The notes under the pieces are model-generated. The model did not search any database. It had not been told where the DNA came from and saw only the letters and a list, made by a program, of their open reading frames with translations. A stretch of DNA of 64,000 bases from Myxococcaceae bacterium (GTDB lineage: Bacteria; Myxococcota; Myxococcia; Myxococcales; Myxococcaceae). Below are positions 28,101 through 31,187 of this stretch, piece by piece. The stretch lies in NCBI GenBank assembly GCA_016926755.1, contig JAFGNZ010000224.1, forward strand, positions 1 through 64,000. The letters are read 5' to 3'. The position numbers were made by a program, and so were the translations under genes. Positions within the stretch are counted from its first letter, which is position 1. Each line of letters starts with the position of its first letter.

Positions 28101-30237
28101 CGCCACGGGTGATGCGGGTGGAGGCCACCGAGGTCCCATCCACCAGCAGCGCCACCTGCGTGCCGAAGGCCATGGCATCGTCGCCCACCGTCCCGCTCAG
28201 CTGGAGGGGGCTGCCCGCGACCGCGTCCGCCGTGGGGCCGCGCGGCTGATGCAGCGTCAGCAACGGGGGCGAATCGGGGACGATGCGCACCAGGAGCGTG
28301 TCCGCACGGACCGGCCTCCGCGCCCGATCCAGCGCCTCCACCCGCAGCGCGACGCTGGAGCCAGCCGTCCCCTGGCGCGGAGTGAAGGTGAGCTCCCAGA
28401 GCGGCACCGGAATGGCCTCGCCCGTCGTGGGGTGCCTGCGGATCTCCACCCGGGGCAGATCCACGGACCCGGCCAGTGCGTCGTCGATGAAGTAGCGCAC
28501 CACCTGGAAGTCCGAGGTGGACAGGGTCCCGCTCATCCAGTTGCCGCTGGTGACGCGCAGCACCTGGGGCAGCCCCTCCACCAGCATCGCTCCCGGCTGG
28601 GGGAGCTCGATGACCATGGGCTGCTGGCTGGGCGTCGGCGTGCCCACCACCGGTACGGCGAGCTCCGGCCCCACCACGCGCTGGCCCCCGCTGTCGATGG
28701 CGGCGGCGGACAGGCGCAGCGTGCTCCCGCCGTACGGGGGCGCCTGGATGCGCAGGGAGTATGGGGGCTCGGCATCACGCCCGGCAGGGACGCCGTTGAC
28801 GAGGAACTCGACGGAGGGCATTGGGAGGTCGTCGGTGACCGCGGCGCTCAACTCGAATGAAGTGCCCGCGACGACGGACGAGGGGGCCACCAGGCGCACC
28901 GTGGGAGCGCCGTCCTTGACCTGCACCTGCGCCTCCACGCTCTGCTGGGCGTGCACGGCCCTGATGGTCGCCACGCCCGGGCGCAGCCCCGTCACCTTGC
29001 CGTCCCCGCCCACGCTGGCGACGTCCGGCGTCAGCGACGACCACACCGTCCCCAGCGCTCCCGGGGTGAGGTCCACGACGCGCTCGACGTCGTCTTCATC
29101 GACGATCACGCCCTCCAGGTGCAGTGAGGTCGAGCCCCCTACCCGCTCCACCACCGGCGCGTTCTCTTTGATGCGAATGGCCCTCAGGATCGCGGTGGAC
29201 TCCACGATGATCTCGGCGGAGGCGCTCTCGCTGGCGAACCGGGCCGTCAGCGTGGCGGTCCCATTGTTCCGAGCCTGGATGAGGCCCTCGGGAGACACGA
29301 CGAAGACCTCCGGGTTCGAGCTCTCGTAGGTGACGCCGTGCAAGGCGCCGCTGAGCTCCACCTCCCCTGCCATCGCGAAGTGGCCGATCACCTTCACCCG
29401 GGCGGTGGAGCCATAGCCCTGGGAGAGCAGCAACGGCGAGGGGTGTACCGACAGCTTCATCAGCGGATCGAACGCGCGCCCGCTGGTGAACTCGACCGTC
29501 GAGGCGTACGCCACCCGGCCATTGGCGCCAAACACGCTCACATCCGCCACGACGGCGCCATCCGGCGGCACCTTGCCGCCGTCCCGCACCGGGATGGAGA
29601 AGGCCACCTTGCCACTCCCCTGCACCTGCGGACGTGCCTGCTGACGGCGGACGCTGGCGAAGGCCACGGCCTCCGCGTCGCTGAGGCTGCCGTGAACCCT
29701 CCGGAGCGCCTCCACCGAGGCGCCGACGAGCGTCAGCTCCGCGTACGCCACGGGCCCTTGAGCCTCCACCGTCACCAGCAGCCGCGAGAGATCCTCGCTG
29801 GTCTGCACCTGCACGGCCCGAGGAGGCAGGGCGGGTGGCCCCTCGCTCAGCTTGAACTGGGCCGTGAGGGCCTCGCCGCTGCCACTGTTCGCGGGGCCAG
29901 CCACCACGGAGATGACCGCATCCTCCGGCAGCTGGTAACGCAGGGGCACGCGGAGGTGGAAGGGCACGGCGCCTACCACGTCCTGATCGACGATCAGCTC
30001 CTTCACCTCGACCAGCGTCCCCCGCGAGGCGGAGGTCGCCTTCACCGTCACCCGCAGCTGGGTGGCGCCTCCCTCGGTCGAGAAGCCCAGGTCCAGGGCG
30101 TTCGCCCCAGGCTGAAAGGGCGTGAGGGGGAATGCCGTCAGGACCCGATCCTGGGCGAAGGCACTGCCTGCCCACAAGGCCCCCAGCATGAGCGCACCCA
30201 CCGCTACGTACTGACGAAGCAACGCCCGCCGGGTCAT
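1..30237 (-). CDS. giant exported modular Ig/propeller/IPT protein, 3' end off window
   Basis: The frame begins with ATG at 30237 and runs without a stop to base 1, so at least 10,079 residues are encoded and the C terminus is not seen. A GAGGGGG ribosome site lies about 5 bases upstream. Residues 1-28 form a Sec signal peptide (RR near the N terminus, hydrophobic core, AFA-QD cleavage). Reading the minus strand gives, in order: an unassigned beta-rich segment; two BIG2-like domains (about 257-434); about two dozen tandem Ig-like domains of 95-100 residues (about 445-2838); about seven super-modules of LVIVD-type propeller repeats, a Big_5 domain and two IPT/TIG-like domains (about 2840-7200); alternating Ig and propeller blocks; and glycine-rich repeats from about 9529. 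The start overlaps the upstream prolyl isomerase stop as ATGA. It is probably a surface or secreted adhesin or scaffold; no catalytic domain was recognised. Export route and anchoring cannot be judged without the C terminus. Confidence 0.93.
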   Translation of the reverse strand, partial: MTRRALLRQYVAVGALMLGALWAGSAFAQDRVLTAFPLTPFQPGANALDLGFSTEGGATQLRVTVKATSASRGTLVEVKELIVDQDVVGAVPFHLRVPLRYQLPEDAVISVVAGPANSGSGEALTAQFKLSEGPPALPPRAVQVQTSEDLSRLLVTVEAQGPVAYAELTLVGASVEALRRVHGSLSDAEAVAFASVRRQQARPQVQGSGKVAFSIPVRDGGKVPPDGAVVADVSVFGANGRVAYASTVEFTSGRAFDPLMKLSVHPSPLLLSQGYGSTARVKVIGHFAMAGEVELSGALHGVTYESSNPEVFVVSPEGLIQARNNGTATLTARFASESASAEIIVESTAILRAIRIKENAPVVERVGGSTSLHLEGVIVDEDDVERVVDLTPGALGTVWSSLTPDVASVGGDGKVTGLRPGVATIRAVHAQQSVEAQVQVKDGAPTVRLVAPSSVVAGTSFELSAAVTDDLPMPSVEFLVNGVPAGRDAEPPYSLRIQAPPYGGSTLRLSAAAIDSGGQRVVGPELAVPVVGTPTPSQQPMVIELPQPGAMLVEGLPQVLRVTSGNWMSGTLSTSDFQVVRYFIDDALAGSVDLPRVEIRRHPTTGEAIPVPLWELTFTPRQGTAGSSVALRVEALDRARRPVRADTLLVRIVPDSPPLLTLHQPRGPTADAVAGSPLQLSGTVGDDAMAFGTQVALLVDGTSVASTRITRGGLGGTPAGSEPFSLPWTPPGEDVGRVRRLEVVATDSAGQVRRVSVDVTVKADSPPQLSILTPASQATLLGGSSIELTARAVDDSGGPVEVRWTVNEAPVGIATTPPFRIPFILPAVQAQTPLVVEAQARDSAGLVRHAQIELFVVPDTVPPSASFVVPRAQAEVLETQDLLVTVAGLDDGDVVKAEILLDGQLVFTDTSPGENSGVRGSFVTHAVLRPEQLMTGPLHTLSARAYDASGNMGAAPDVQFHTRADQPPEVSFHPSTPTELTVGATLDVEVFANDDGGVKGVTLLLDGAPLGSDLVAPYRFSVVTSGAPRTVVLEARATDGVHTETAQWEVELVPDSRPPLLTFRSPAPGAPIFAGRTLTVELASSDNTGLSKVELFAPDSRGALTSGTTEGLYQVFRWEIPVGAELVGQQLPLRAVATDKAGLTAERTLEVAVVKDELPVVGVVSPAAGTPYKEGEDVRLAITVGDDDGLVGWVGLAGGVRQQPLPETGPRLQVNGQQFLTVWAPIVSKGAPPTVGAEARDTAGQTGKAEVILDVRPDVEPPSALLAAPLPPREGTLAVRRDGALGVRVEVEDDVRVARVLVELDCEPGAEGCGTEVLAPKDERFEETRTPNPQSPGEILIGRRYLASFEGTLSLQGVAVGHHVLRARALDPAGNATPTTELAFDIVEAQDTEAPRLHLQLQGTPSAKTCVAGSTVKLVASASDDGKVQSLQVTADGTALPVEPFEPASSVQRQWQLQLPALGAFGPRTYTVTAQTADAVGRTTHASLSCELLADMPPVLTWVRPTSGTYVIEEAAQQVAVEVEEDTGLEAAWLVASTRALVALSADGSFHLPTSTQGVAAHGSAVRLEFGVDQAFALQAEAASLRVAPPATGLLGDQPGRLVLAAEPEAAAAGLRAEVRYRFALTPGLEGSAAAQAFLAAHPGGRRQVDLSAAPHRADLSFPGAVQVEEVVVTLLSAADGTAPALSRVGLRYEQQRVQLRAEAAGERVAVQAWSGIEITPGQPRPLSSELRIPEGWAPRSALLTAVVRDDAGAVSSRSQQVVARADTRGPQVSITRPISGSARVIGEVFQVDVSVSDETAVQSVQLLVDGAVRGVREGRDLRQASFPLSISTPTSGTPLQLTALAYDRAGNATASTASFLEILADSGPRVSFGTLEYHLPMDAPGARHVVSSTEVNSGYVRLLQAVPHQLAVKAEDDVGLAQVELQYAGATVLSVTPAAGSKSYSGVASFTPPVQADGAPTVLVLTATDTLGVSQSARLLVEGKQPKAPALSMVAPAPGATLSEGSISLVLSAVSGDDTRVSQVEYFVNGQPALQVSYAESRGIQYFEDQLSEDGLPIAMDPAVRLAAQRLSPPYNDVTLLREFKGRLQLPPGFVALDPSRPEAQLTVRAVATDLEGHSSILEQVVRVVPDTSAPEAIVLRPALGKDLVEGSAVTVEAVGLDNAFVQEVEILAGASLDQLKVIRRAGGFSPESVTQEDGYTVTSPVVSAVFKAPLLAELAAGDSAPYFIAARARDSAGNLSALALQLVDVVRDQEPSVVILSPPDGTPVVEQSHVTVTLAAEDDVGVTSARLRVNGVFLDTVLRAPPFVFRVSVPEGAEAVELQAFAVDSFGHEGRSQVVRLPVVEDRPPTVVIAEPREGQNLTEGRDAAFVVAASDDLGVQRVEATVEGGAAGMLRFVGTSAPYRFRIPLPYGSAGRTLTLSARVWDTTGKEALAPVVQVQVVADTLAPTVSFRAPVAGSQIKAGQLLRVEADADDNVGVVRVDFALNGTAHTSMPVAPYAFGYRVPKELAGEALSITATATDTSGNQGTGSVTVQVVADEPPQVALAAADSMVAGRPSPLLASASDDVAVASVGFFVTRPGAGEVEIGRKNQLPFEFVYVPDPAEVDQTLVFRARAVDVAGQEAWSSAVSVLVTPDQRPTVALIKPLSGSAIFEGQPVRMEADARDAEGRVQTVHFFVDGRNVATASAPAGIPGKPTVFSATFLPALGSGNRAMTLTAVAVDLAGQETSSAPVVLGTVRDTVAPEVELVDPPGWDVVTEGELVTLSAAADDNASVAQVEFFIEGLSVGSTAVSVPGPANRPLYQRQWLAPTGFAGQTRQVHAAAVDPSENRGLSTIEHVELGLAPAFIFNPFPPPPPGPASSTLLRGNPDRRVVLGTAGSDPSLNRVALSRVEQGVATELGLLEVDGPPKAAAFLGELVLVGTERYRTPQGAEFPPLLTVVDTSAAPMLSRRGKVDLPGENILGMAAAGRLAFVANGEEGVAVVDVGDPYSPIRLNTRPIVGPAHDVAVMGELLLVAAGPGGLRVLDLRDPMLRELGFVALPGEAVRVAVEAERAYVACRDSNATLAVVDVANPREPLVRALLPHRSARQDLLATGLAAVSVSGNLALASSSLVNQDGQPIKGLLSASVLRADGTLSTFVRANLPRAADLAIAAGQPVALFGNEGAAVFSLPRFLVTDVSPSEGDRQVAVESSVAVEFSAPPDPTSVTAATVQLREADPTLGRVVPAALAVEGRTVQLTPAAPLAVSTPYFVVVPACDEEAEIACVTTGSGQELAEPFIAWFRTRATAGAAPHIASVQPSAGPVEGATQVVLTGTDFAPGARLFFSEAEAQQVEVSADGKTLKALTPPQVEGPALVTVVNPDGGEGSLLGGFIYLPILQINFVAPASGSVEGGTRVELFGGGFQRGAAVRFKGQPATQVRVLGPGRLEAVTPAGAFGPADVTVENPDGKRAIAPGAFLYSKLVVSSVIGRYDPRTDGDTQPDYRLARGTPLRVALHERTAWVLSAASVYLGAKTPAELLTLSTPGGLGAVDVEEPENASVLGGVSILPPYMPVDLTVRGTRAYVVADAPELPFVEVAGEGGPSLLVFDLSDRTAPAHVTAVPFTGRARGVALAGDLALVAAGEGGLTVFSIADPDRPVLLGAQRSFLMGGQVREVSVERVGIADRYALVEARVDDEASTLVVDLATTGLAAVGEFPEPLGDVVARGTQALSAMGRLRTLSLTPAERPYVQALIPPLMPSLNFVASAMGPHVAAAASGSPGAAALQMVEASQLSAPRSIDALDLFPAMGLSDVAIERDVVVATISSTYSTSLGSAQDGLAVVRLPFPMVVATTPMAGEMTARPTVAPRVSFNVPVELGPAGQVRLLVLDGSANGTEVPAAVTVSGAEVTVAPEAELETGSRYRLVLEGLRAADTQAVMPGAFWLEFGTSLSRTATPVSLAAMLPRQGPTGGGTQVVLSGSGFEPGVEVRFNGLPATEVQVSEDGTTVTLRSPAGAEGAATLEVKNPSGTGLLRPGAFLYTEALALTGLSPARGPTSGGTRVLIQGRGFSPTGLVRVRFNGVEGHLPRVLGLNWLEVYTPNGLRGPADVTVENPDGASATLPKAFTFDQPTQASVGVSGTLRDAVVIGSYSYVVGSAGLHVVDLSGLYTRGPNAGGGVAIPPDRQAELVDEDNDLIDDRIVGWASAGDLWAVSYPPEGGDRLFASGIHSRDEEGAITAGAVYEFDISNPQQPRLVATQAIPGDGVYDVDARGDRLLGAAATQGFHTFDISHPPFPIRDFPSQPAAQAASIEGGLAAVGVGVRTASGDVEDGLFRTLSVEGAVAVLGQLPMDVQRVRLRGPLAAVAAGDQGLVLVDVSDPSAPAQLAAVDVKGFATDVRLAGDLAYVAAGSAGVAVVDISSLAQPRLLYHVTGALGGSARAVALTPGGRLVSLRQSAAGGGWRVDFGPATDLSVVGVSVAPGERVPLDLASITVVLSTTVEPSSAAEAFRLTADGVEVPGVLEAGDAQDARSTMLFRLQGPLPPGAAMRLTVSNALRNRFGKALVAPLQVDFQAAFAPGSAPRISQLVPRVGPVGGGTFSELLGQYFDDSCEVFVGGVQAEVLARSLTRLTLEIPPGEPGLADVVVVSQHTGLSARRPGGYFYTLPLQAFAATPRFLNPRGGSTVEVVGEGFLPDWAHPLGSTQARVRGMVASQVTVLSPTRLRAIAPPGSFGDATVMVVSPDGVERSAAPSKVGYGLPFLGEERAMAVRPGAFARSPLSPYYIYTSAGAAGKGNKFQQPYWGRLTGGGTVPESYRMASFDVQLAGRPRGAGAQVVNPPDDQVDLLMAVLERYLPASTPLPDVELMPDSLDVALSGERLYVANGLSGLSVLDGNGTLEQGPDGNLVSLALLGRAKLSLLATRVVPTPVGAWVISNGLKDPPSDQPPPGCSPVKDQIGAGGAVTLVDARVPTDPLIVAAGPGGDGFEPYSATVANGRLYVVTGHHQGVGYLKCELDQPLPPLPEYSMAGGSRGGQRTLYSRKESKPRGSLLVYSSAGADAAPVGSLQEDGNLTDVLVRGDVAFIASAEHGLAFADVSDPAHPLVFHRIPFDTALSNTPGEPQRLRLIGDVLFVAANEGGVVLVDVSDPHEPVLLSGGNTEKAMDVLPVGDRLLLAGQTRLAELEMPFMLVTDTLPARGERVPPSISALEVRTSRPLAAPSVTAETVRLVGPEGAVPLTLSVREDHSWLDYAIVAVPQQPLAPDATYQLEVDTTVTDQRGGALLVPLRTTFRTAGSGARAPRIVSVEPTTASTVGGQVVKVLGTGLGGVSEAFIGGQPAGVTLVSEEELHLTVPAAATAGPVDLRVVDQGGPEATLSAGLLYLDPLAGRKVTLSPDHGPIEGGTRVRLAVTGRAVAPGTQVRVGGLAAEDVDVRDLSSLEFTTPEAEGAGLAAVELVRPGEDPVAVGIYSYDLPVGVTMDLPGFPPREASDIKLVGDRLYVGVPTPNLFGLEIFDVRLEERPLRLGGLSTQAPVRGLDVEGALALLATDVLGLAAVDVSRPEMPFLVRSTPTAGLATAVRIEGARAFVSTVNATEAPGYVQVFDATSASLGLLESIPLNADALALELGPERLYALTSDVVDGGGNGLSLTVYDRTGQQRGRIAVDAQLTSYEELVRSRVVVRASRAYVTANRRLYVFDLSDEAHPQRIQATDLGAELAGIGWAGGTLFVATDGESTLQSIPPVELLPVGMVPAPGSLATPGTQVRVDFTLPVKPDSLTEETLQVSVVHADGTGGAVAGTQTVEFAVRGSSVLFTPEAPFQPGDVVEVYADGLVAFDLRQQAAAFTGTFEVVDEQARQPVLATLEPASGRAELPTAAVLTGSGFREGSTVWVGGVQAQAVVLSETLIELVVPPSPGGVAGAAAVEVRDPSGLFARRLGGFVYREALKLTRLTPERSPQQGGVRVQLEGRGFAPGLRVIFGGTPAFDVRVAGTQKAEAVAPTHTAGVVDVEVRLGSEAFTLPAAFLYGSGAVARLDTPPVRDVVIEGGVAYAALGATVDIYSSDGQLLKADRKTSQGGLLLANLSEPTHVTSINPPLIFPGSGGARRVLKRGNAVFVAAGAGGVRRVDVERPAEAHETATILVEGEATDIALGGALLFVGDAQGIKVFDVSDDERKPLRVGTRTIPGGVSALALHGPHLLVSSASAQAPRLHVLDARTGDLVELGSVELVAPAVHVTAEGTRAFLSQGSAKQVAIYELADPASPAPAGTLVVDDPLGGHWVSAEQTRVAAGVAYVAAGGGKVQRFAVPVGAPPVRLSRAAVVGDARTLALMGRYLLVGTLVLDRQGTPVELPLSDPEDKDLPLAGALASVELDTLEVRGTRPGEGERVAPGEVARVLLNALPDAATAGEVTLARFDGEAVPVARQVSADEQGGQVVLVPYAPLALNTAYELRVGAGLADLRGSTLGTEVKVRFLTGSNASQERPLITAVSPAYGLEAGEDEVDVLGSGFLQGCSVRVGGLSAQVLAVAPDGRSVRVRVPPGKAGAAAVEVINPNLLSDLKLGAYRYLVKPTIASVLPVSAPYGSNQVVTITGEGLFPGSQVTFGGVPARSVVLNDAGALQVEIPEGVTGRVELAVATPGVPPQRAALAEGFTFTLAPGLKLEGMGTVLARRGHRLFVARAGSLEAVDFSTPASPWPADTVDGVSLPVDLAVRGDELFLAGQGEVVRYDVAACGPVPRSACSPDELERVRLAPTSAPSIQAVAAGRTTLYVAMAGSSELALLEPVAGAYAVVGRTLLGPGVVRDLEVVEDVLLVLVEDGVNSRLELRGTESSSLPLLGMVRGLGAPVGGLAREGTRVAVAAGGRLQLLDVTDAATPVILASAVDGNGSTSSALSLSGPWLLAARPGRVSWVDVTDGLRERTFASVGTGQGAVVINGTAVVGSGGSLQLLKLPYPTVDTLAPVPGGRVAPGAAVTVALPVELPAAVASNSTLELLDGAVLVPGELVRAQGTLSFVPAVTLDPARTYTARVQLAPRPEVVGGSVAEAWRYALRAGGEPVSLRVDAVTPGSGPVVGGIPVDVVGAGFDSSTRVFIGGVEAARLEEAQPELLRVALPSAASAGPAVVRVVRQDGAEARAPSNFLYVAPLTFAGVTPGTVDLAGGWVRISGAGFTRGLEVLFNGVLVSTRNWAPDRIEALVPAGLEGFLALTLRQPGTPPLQVESALYRGDVRPPAVVRVEPMDTVGVLEVPLASAFEVRFDEPLAASSAGGLRLLRHPSRVAEPGGAVLMGDGRTLRFTPAAPLASTTMYVLSAQGVADVAGNVAAGYERTFRTVDTVPPTVQLRRVGGGAVADGDLFAAAVDWTFQVQGSDDSGSFVTASLSVVGAQVVPGAQGTFTVRWPMEAAEGLSELVAVTQDPSGNSRSMKVTVQVVDDAPPSVSFQQPQAALTLEEGAAVDVVVSASDNHALASLELQLGGVSLARKSVASGTSTALLNHQVLVGAVPGEAASITQVLTAFATDDRGQVAAAEPRTLTVTRDVTAPAVTVLSPVTGMRVVGGAKVRLEAKAVDTNGVQEVEFFVDGARVGSASQAPWSLAWAAPVVTDTESHTVRMVALDRRGNAGEATATFSVEPPSARPYVAMRTPAEGATLQEGRPFEVVVDVAAPAGVASVVVRAGAQEAVLTREPWRHTFMAPVLDSGSASLALEAQATDRSGVTSALVRRQVMVADDGQGAVTVSLEQEPGGSLLLGGSNLVLVGEAEGAGAPALSLSVAGADVPLHSSLGGGRGEALLPEGPEGAPVVARAGVTAPGGASGVAERTGAMAVFSSGQAAVVEDAPDALEPVALTARGEHVLVVRSDGGGAGVVELRSQQSGARLAARTFSGEPVGAAFVGSAVVVAVRRGGAGALESFALPGLEPQGSTPLAREPLALDGAGSWLALATDEGVELRDAQGTRAGRLLLGPVSALAAEGERLFALADGELVAVDAAVPHAPRVLARAALDTESFKVLAALADGGACVAGAKVSCFSVDASAGTLTARGEAPLGAPALSAAAFAELLIVGTAEGARVLDVRGAPASAGVYPAVRGPAVLAPGALMGGLPRGLARLGVARGPATPQLTLGLPSLGARGARMALGAQVSDEVLPLNGFSAELVLNGVVLDTRDGRLPSHVDLPLAGDTAVVELVVRDLAGRQARASREVSLFDAGAGPELADAQVPLEVQEGAIFAVVAAPVDPARVARVEVTLEGSEPVELVAPALSGELRAPLVGADVSLKVTWVAVDAEGRRGAPVERTVIVRDGTGGMGPGVWLGRVDTGPIYEGSLVRVRAQLTPGSAGDVVRFFVDDVEAARLEGSDVEASLLMPLGVGARTVVVKAVARDGAGRESEPVALPLTVVDDLVAPSLALSVDPSGGTVAAGSELAVRAITSDAVGLERVSVEIWLEGVRRAMGGAELRFLVPADAPAGAVLEVRASAVDRSGNSAVATSARTVVAPALPIPVAGVSLEGAGRMARLGDRLYVATATGLWVGRLSGTAEEPALEELGAVATPQAPVGLAALGSHVALALDEGGLWLVDVGTPESPAVVARLEGRYTHVASADRFYTARVRNGQDVVEYWDVGDPSAPLRLAMAQGGSGRLLGALAEGPLVLESASSVRVPVGSEAGQLGFQSLSVHPALVRAAQADGDLVMVGTDRSLRAWVRGSGQTLTQVADVSLPAGVRALEVVRGVAYVACDDGWLRVVDFREPAQPRVMARSALEARELLLGGGLLLATGPGGVQALRLPTPTPAAPAGLAAIPDTAMGLAPFRGGALAAARGAGVQALDAVGSADVRATGALLAGTDVRQVERSGRDVLVLDGTQLKVVVETAAGTLQADSARSQLLNALGNVEHFAAAPRRLWTVAAGTVQSVRWPAGDGKASLLLGSAASDVAGEEARALVALGAQGVAVVEVAPSGQLRRVATLPVAATAVALDGPLAVAGGVTSLHVYSLEDASAPQLVGTIPTAGAVQRVRLEGRLALVSEGTAGVELWHLPEGQPATRLMQVAASFARDAVLAAGRLLVADSSAGVRAFVPPAAAVPSARVFTPASPVPVEAGAEVFLSALAGGLGLDDAELIVDDQPVVAVDETGLRARWTVPGQSVVGQRHKVQLRVRGAGGSEALSPALVVEVKAPTAGAPVVSLLAPSSGTARSGAVISVAARRTGGLSPVSAAVMLGMLHLGNLAPDPADPERLVGLVRLPVVSATASTPLKVVLTDAAGRIAEAAVVLQLLPDTQAPAMPVGLPAVLRASPFVNALQLQASDDGAVRLSLEKDGVELAAAPEESDGSVSLAYALLLPEEAVGQQVTLSAIAEDAAGRRTVNEKSYTVLPDGEPPVVSFVGSEPPQSATEGTPVSVRASASDPNGDLASLRLYADGVELAASTGSAITATYTLPRLEVQTAVVFRAVATDLRGRTAEVERTTTLLDNSPPVLSFSMSPNPALRGETVRLCARATDNFSVTGLAATVDGVPMEALPTSCGAACREVCRDVATTESTSQVVVAAIAEDNLGESTAASQTFTLNPNQPPVAQLTPIAYMSTGVDAELAGKVLDERATLAWAEFRVNGVRVGNRLLSPSAGVVLRQVYSPTSTGTVVVSLVAQDLMGLQHEASLEVPVVEPQQPTEVTDVIAADDFRFENQDIIIRGGKMLRVDGQHTFRNVYVLEHSILTHSQQGVSGRNVLDLVVTGAVRVDATSRIDVSGRGYLGGFQGANAQKAGRTQGNVSSGLEEVAGSHGGYGYSGAVAPVEVYGDYANPTEMGAGGAGESVSSPGGNGGGLIRLKAGSLRLDGKLMANGTDSYYSGAGGGVRVEVGALTGGGSIEALGGFYGGGGRVAVYYDTATSTFDLSHVWAESFAGGAGTVFLKGTAQDHGELIFDSESVFGITDVKATPLAGGHFDRLVVSRGANVHVSGDVTVGTLQLTSGQATFDGHLQAENVGQLVLGAWTTIASFSAPQVTGLRVANAVVSFTQPWGFAEGVAVEVSGSSAGLVVAGGVPLKLSSLSVTGSGAYVRAQTASTEQVHPLELEVSGAVVVGSGASIDVSEKGYLGGFQGANAQKAGRTQGNVSSGREGVAGSHGGYGR
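8640..21780 (-). repeat. about seven propeller/Big_5/IPT/IPT super-modules inside the giant gene
   Basis: Big_5-like domains (SbsA-type Ig domains ending in a Y-x-L/V strand and an F-x-T-like strand) occur near 20.5, 18.6, 16.7, 14.6, 12.9, 11.0 and 9.3 kb. Each is followed by one or two IPT/TIG-like domains with a GGTxVxxxGxGF core. Each is preceded by LVIVD-type strands (for example GVALAGDLALVAAGEGGLTV) that would form a beta-propeller. The spacing of 1.65-2.1 kb marks a higher-order repeat of about 550-700 residues. A last Big_5 domain near 8.5 kb closes the region and leads into Ig-like domains at about 8.3-7.1 kb. Confidence 0.75.
21780..28920 (-). repeat. tandem Ig-like domain array inside the giant gene
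   Basis: Translation of this stretch gives a run of similar ~95-100-residue beta-sandwich domains. Each opens with a pattern like P-x-V-x-L-x-x-P, carries an acidic turn such as DDxxV or DNxSV, then a VEFFVDG-like strand, and ends with a strand like AxAxDxxG. The spacing suggests roughly 24-25 copies. The copies differ a lot at DNA level, so the array is old rather than freshly expanded. Such arrays usually act as stiff extenders in bacterial surface proteins; that role is inference here. Confidence 0.8.
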
Positions 30238-31187
30238 CGCGTCCCCCTCGAAGACTGCGTCTGCAAGTGCTGGCCGACCGCGTCGCTGCTGGCGGCCGCT
30301 CCGGATCCCTGCTCCAGCGAGGTGCCCAGCTCCGCCCGCAGGCGCGCGAGCACCCCGTCGAACACCTTCCGCTGCGCCATGGGCGCCATGCGCCCCAGCA
30401 CCTCCTGGCGGACCTCCTCGAACGGCCGCACCCGCGGCGGCTGGCGCTCGAGGAGCACCAGCGCCGAGGCCCCCTCGGGCTCCTCCACGACCGGTGATGC
30501 CGCCCCCACCTTGGACAGCGCGGCCGCCGCCGACTCGATCGCCGGGCTGCTGAACTCTCCACGCGCCAGCAGCCCGAGCTCGCCGCCGCGCGCGCGCTCC
30601 GGCCCATCCCCGCCCTGCGCCACCTTGGCCACCGGCTCGCCCGCGAGCAGCCGCCGGCGCCAGCCCTCGGCGCGTTGACGGGCCTGGCTCCACTTCGCGC
30701 GCGAGCTGCCCGTGGGCACCGCGGCGAGCACCCTCGCCACCCTCAGGCGCTCCGGCTCGGTGAAGCGCTCCTTGTTGGCCTCGTAGAAGGCGCGCGCCTC
30801 GGCCTCCGTTATGGGCGGCGCGGCGCGCTCCTCGGCCGCCAGCAGGGCCTTGATCGCCAGCTGCTCCTCGAGCTCGCGCACCTGGCGGCGGAGCTCGGGA
30901 TCCCGGGTGAAGCCGCGCCGCGCGGCCTCGAACGCCAGCAACTGCTTGTCCCTTATCGACCGGGTGAGCTCGAGCCGGCCCGCCTGGCTCTCGAACCGCC
31001 TCCGCAGGTTTGGAGGCAGACGCTGCAGCTGGCGCTGCACCTCCTCCTCCGTCACCGGGCCCGGCTCGAAGCGCGCCACGGCTGACGCGCCGTTGGGTGC
31101 CTCCTCAGGGCCGGGCTCCTCGCAGGCCCAGAGGGCAAACACCCCCCAGGCGCAGAGCATGACGAGACCAGGATGTCTGATCGACAT
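30234..31187 (-). CDS. lipoprotein peptidyl-prolyl isomerase (SurA/parvulin type), coupled to the giant gene
   Basis: The product is a predicted periplasmic foldase of 317 residues. The ATG at 31187 was chosen over 31220 because GGAGG stands nine bases upstream and the protein then opens with a lipoprotein signal (MSIRHPGLVMLCAWGVFALWAC); the lipobox LWAC is slightly atypical. A helical SurA-N-like segment (about residues 30-110) is followed by a parvulin-type rotamase domain containing the GGELGLLARGEF signature (about 205-217) typical of PpiC/SurA. The stop overlaps the giant gene's start as ATGA, so the two should be cotranslated. I infer that it helps fold or deliver that very large beta-rich protein across the periplasm. 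Substrate specificity is not shown by sequence. Confidence 0.85.
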   Translation of the reverse strand: MSIRHPGLVMLCAWGVFALWACEEPGPEEAPNGASAVARFEPGPVTEEEVQRQLQRLPPNLRRRFESQAGRLELTRSIRDKQLLAFEAARRGFTRDPELRRQVRELEEQLAIKALLAAEERAAPPITEAEARAFYEANKERFTEPERLRVARVLAAVPTGSSRAKWSQARQRAEGWRRRLLAGEPVAKVAQGGDGPERARGGELGLLARGEFSSPAIESAAAALSKVGAASPVVEEPEGASALVLLERQPPRVRPFEEVRQEVLGRMAPMAQRKVFDGVLARLRAELGTSLEQGSGAAASSDAVGQHLQTQSSRGTR

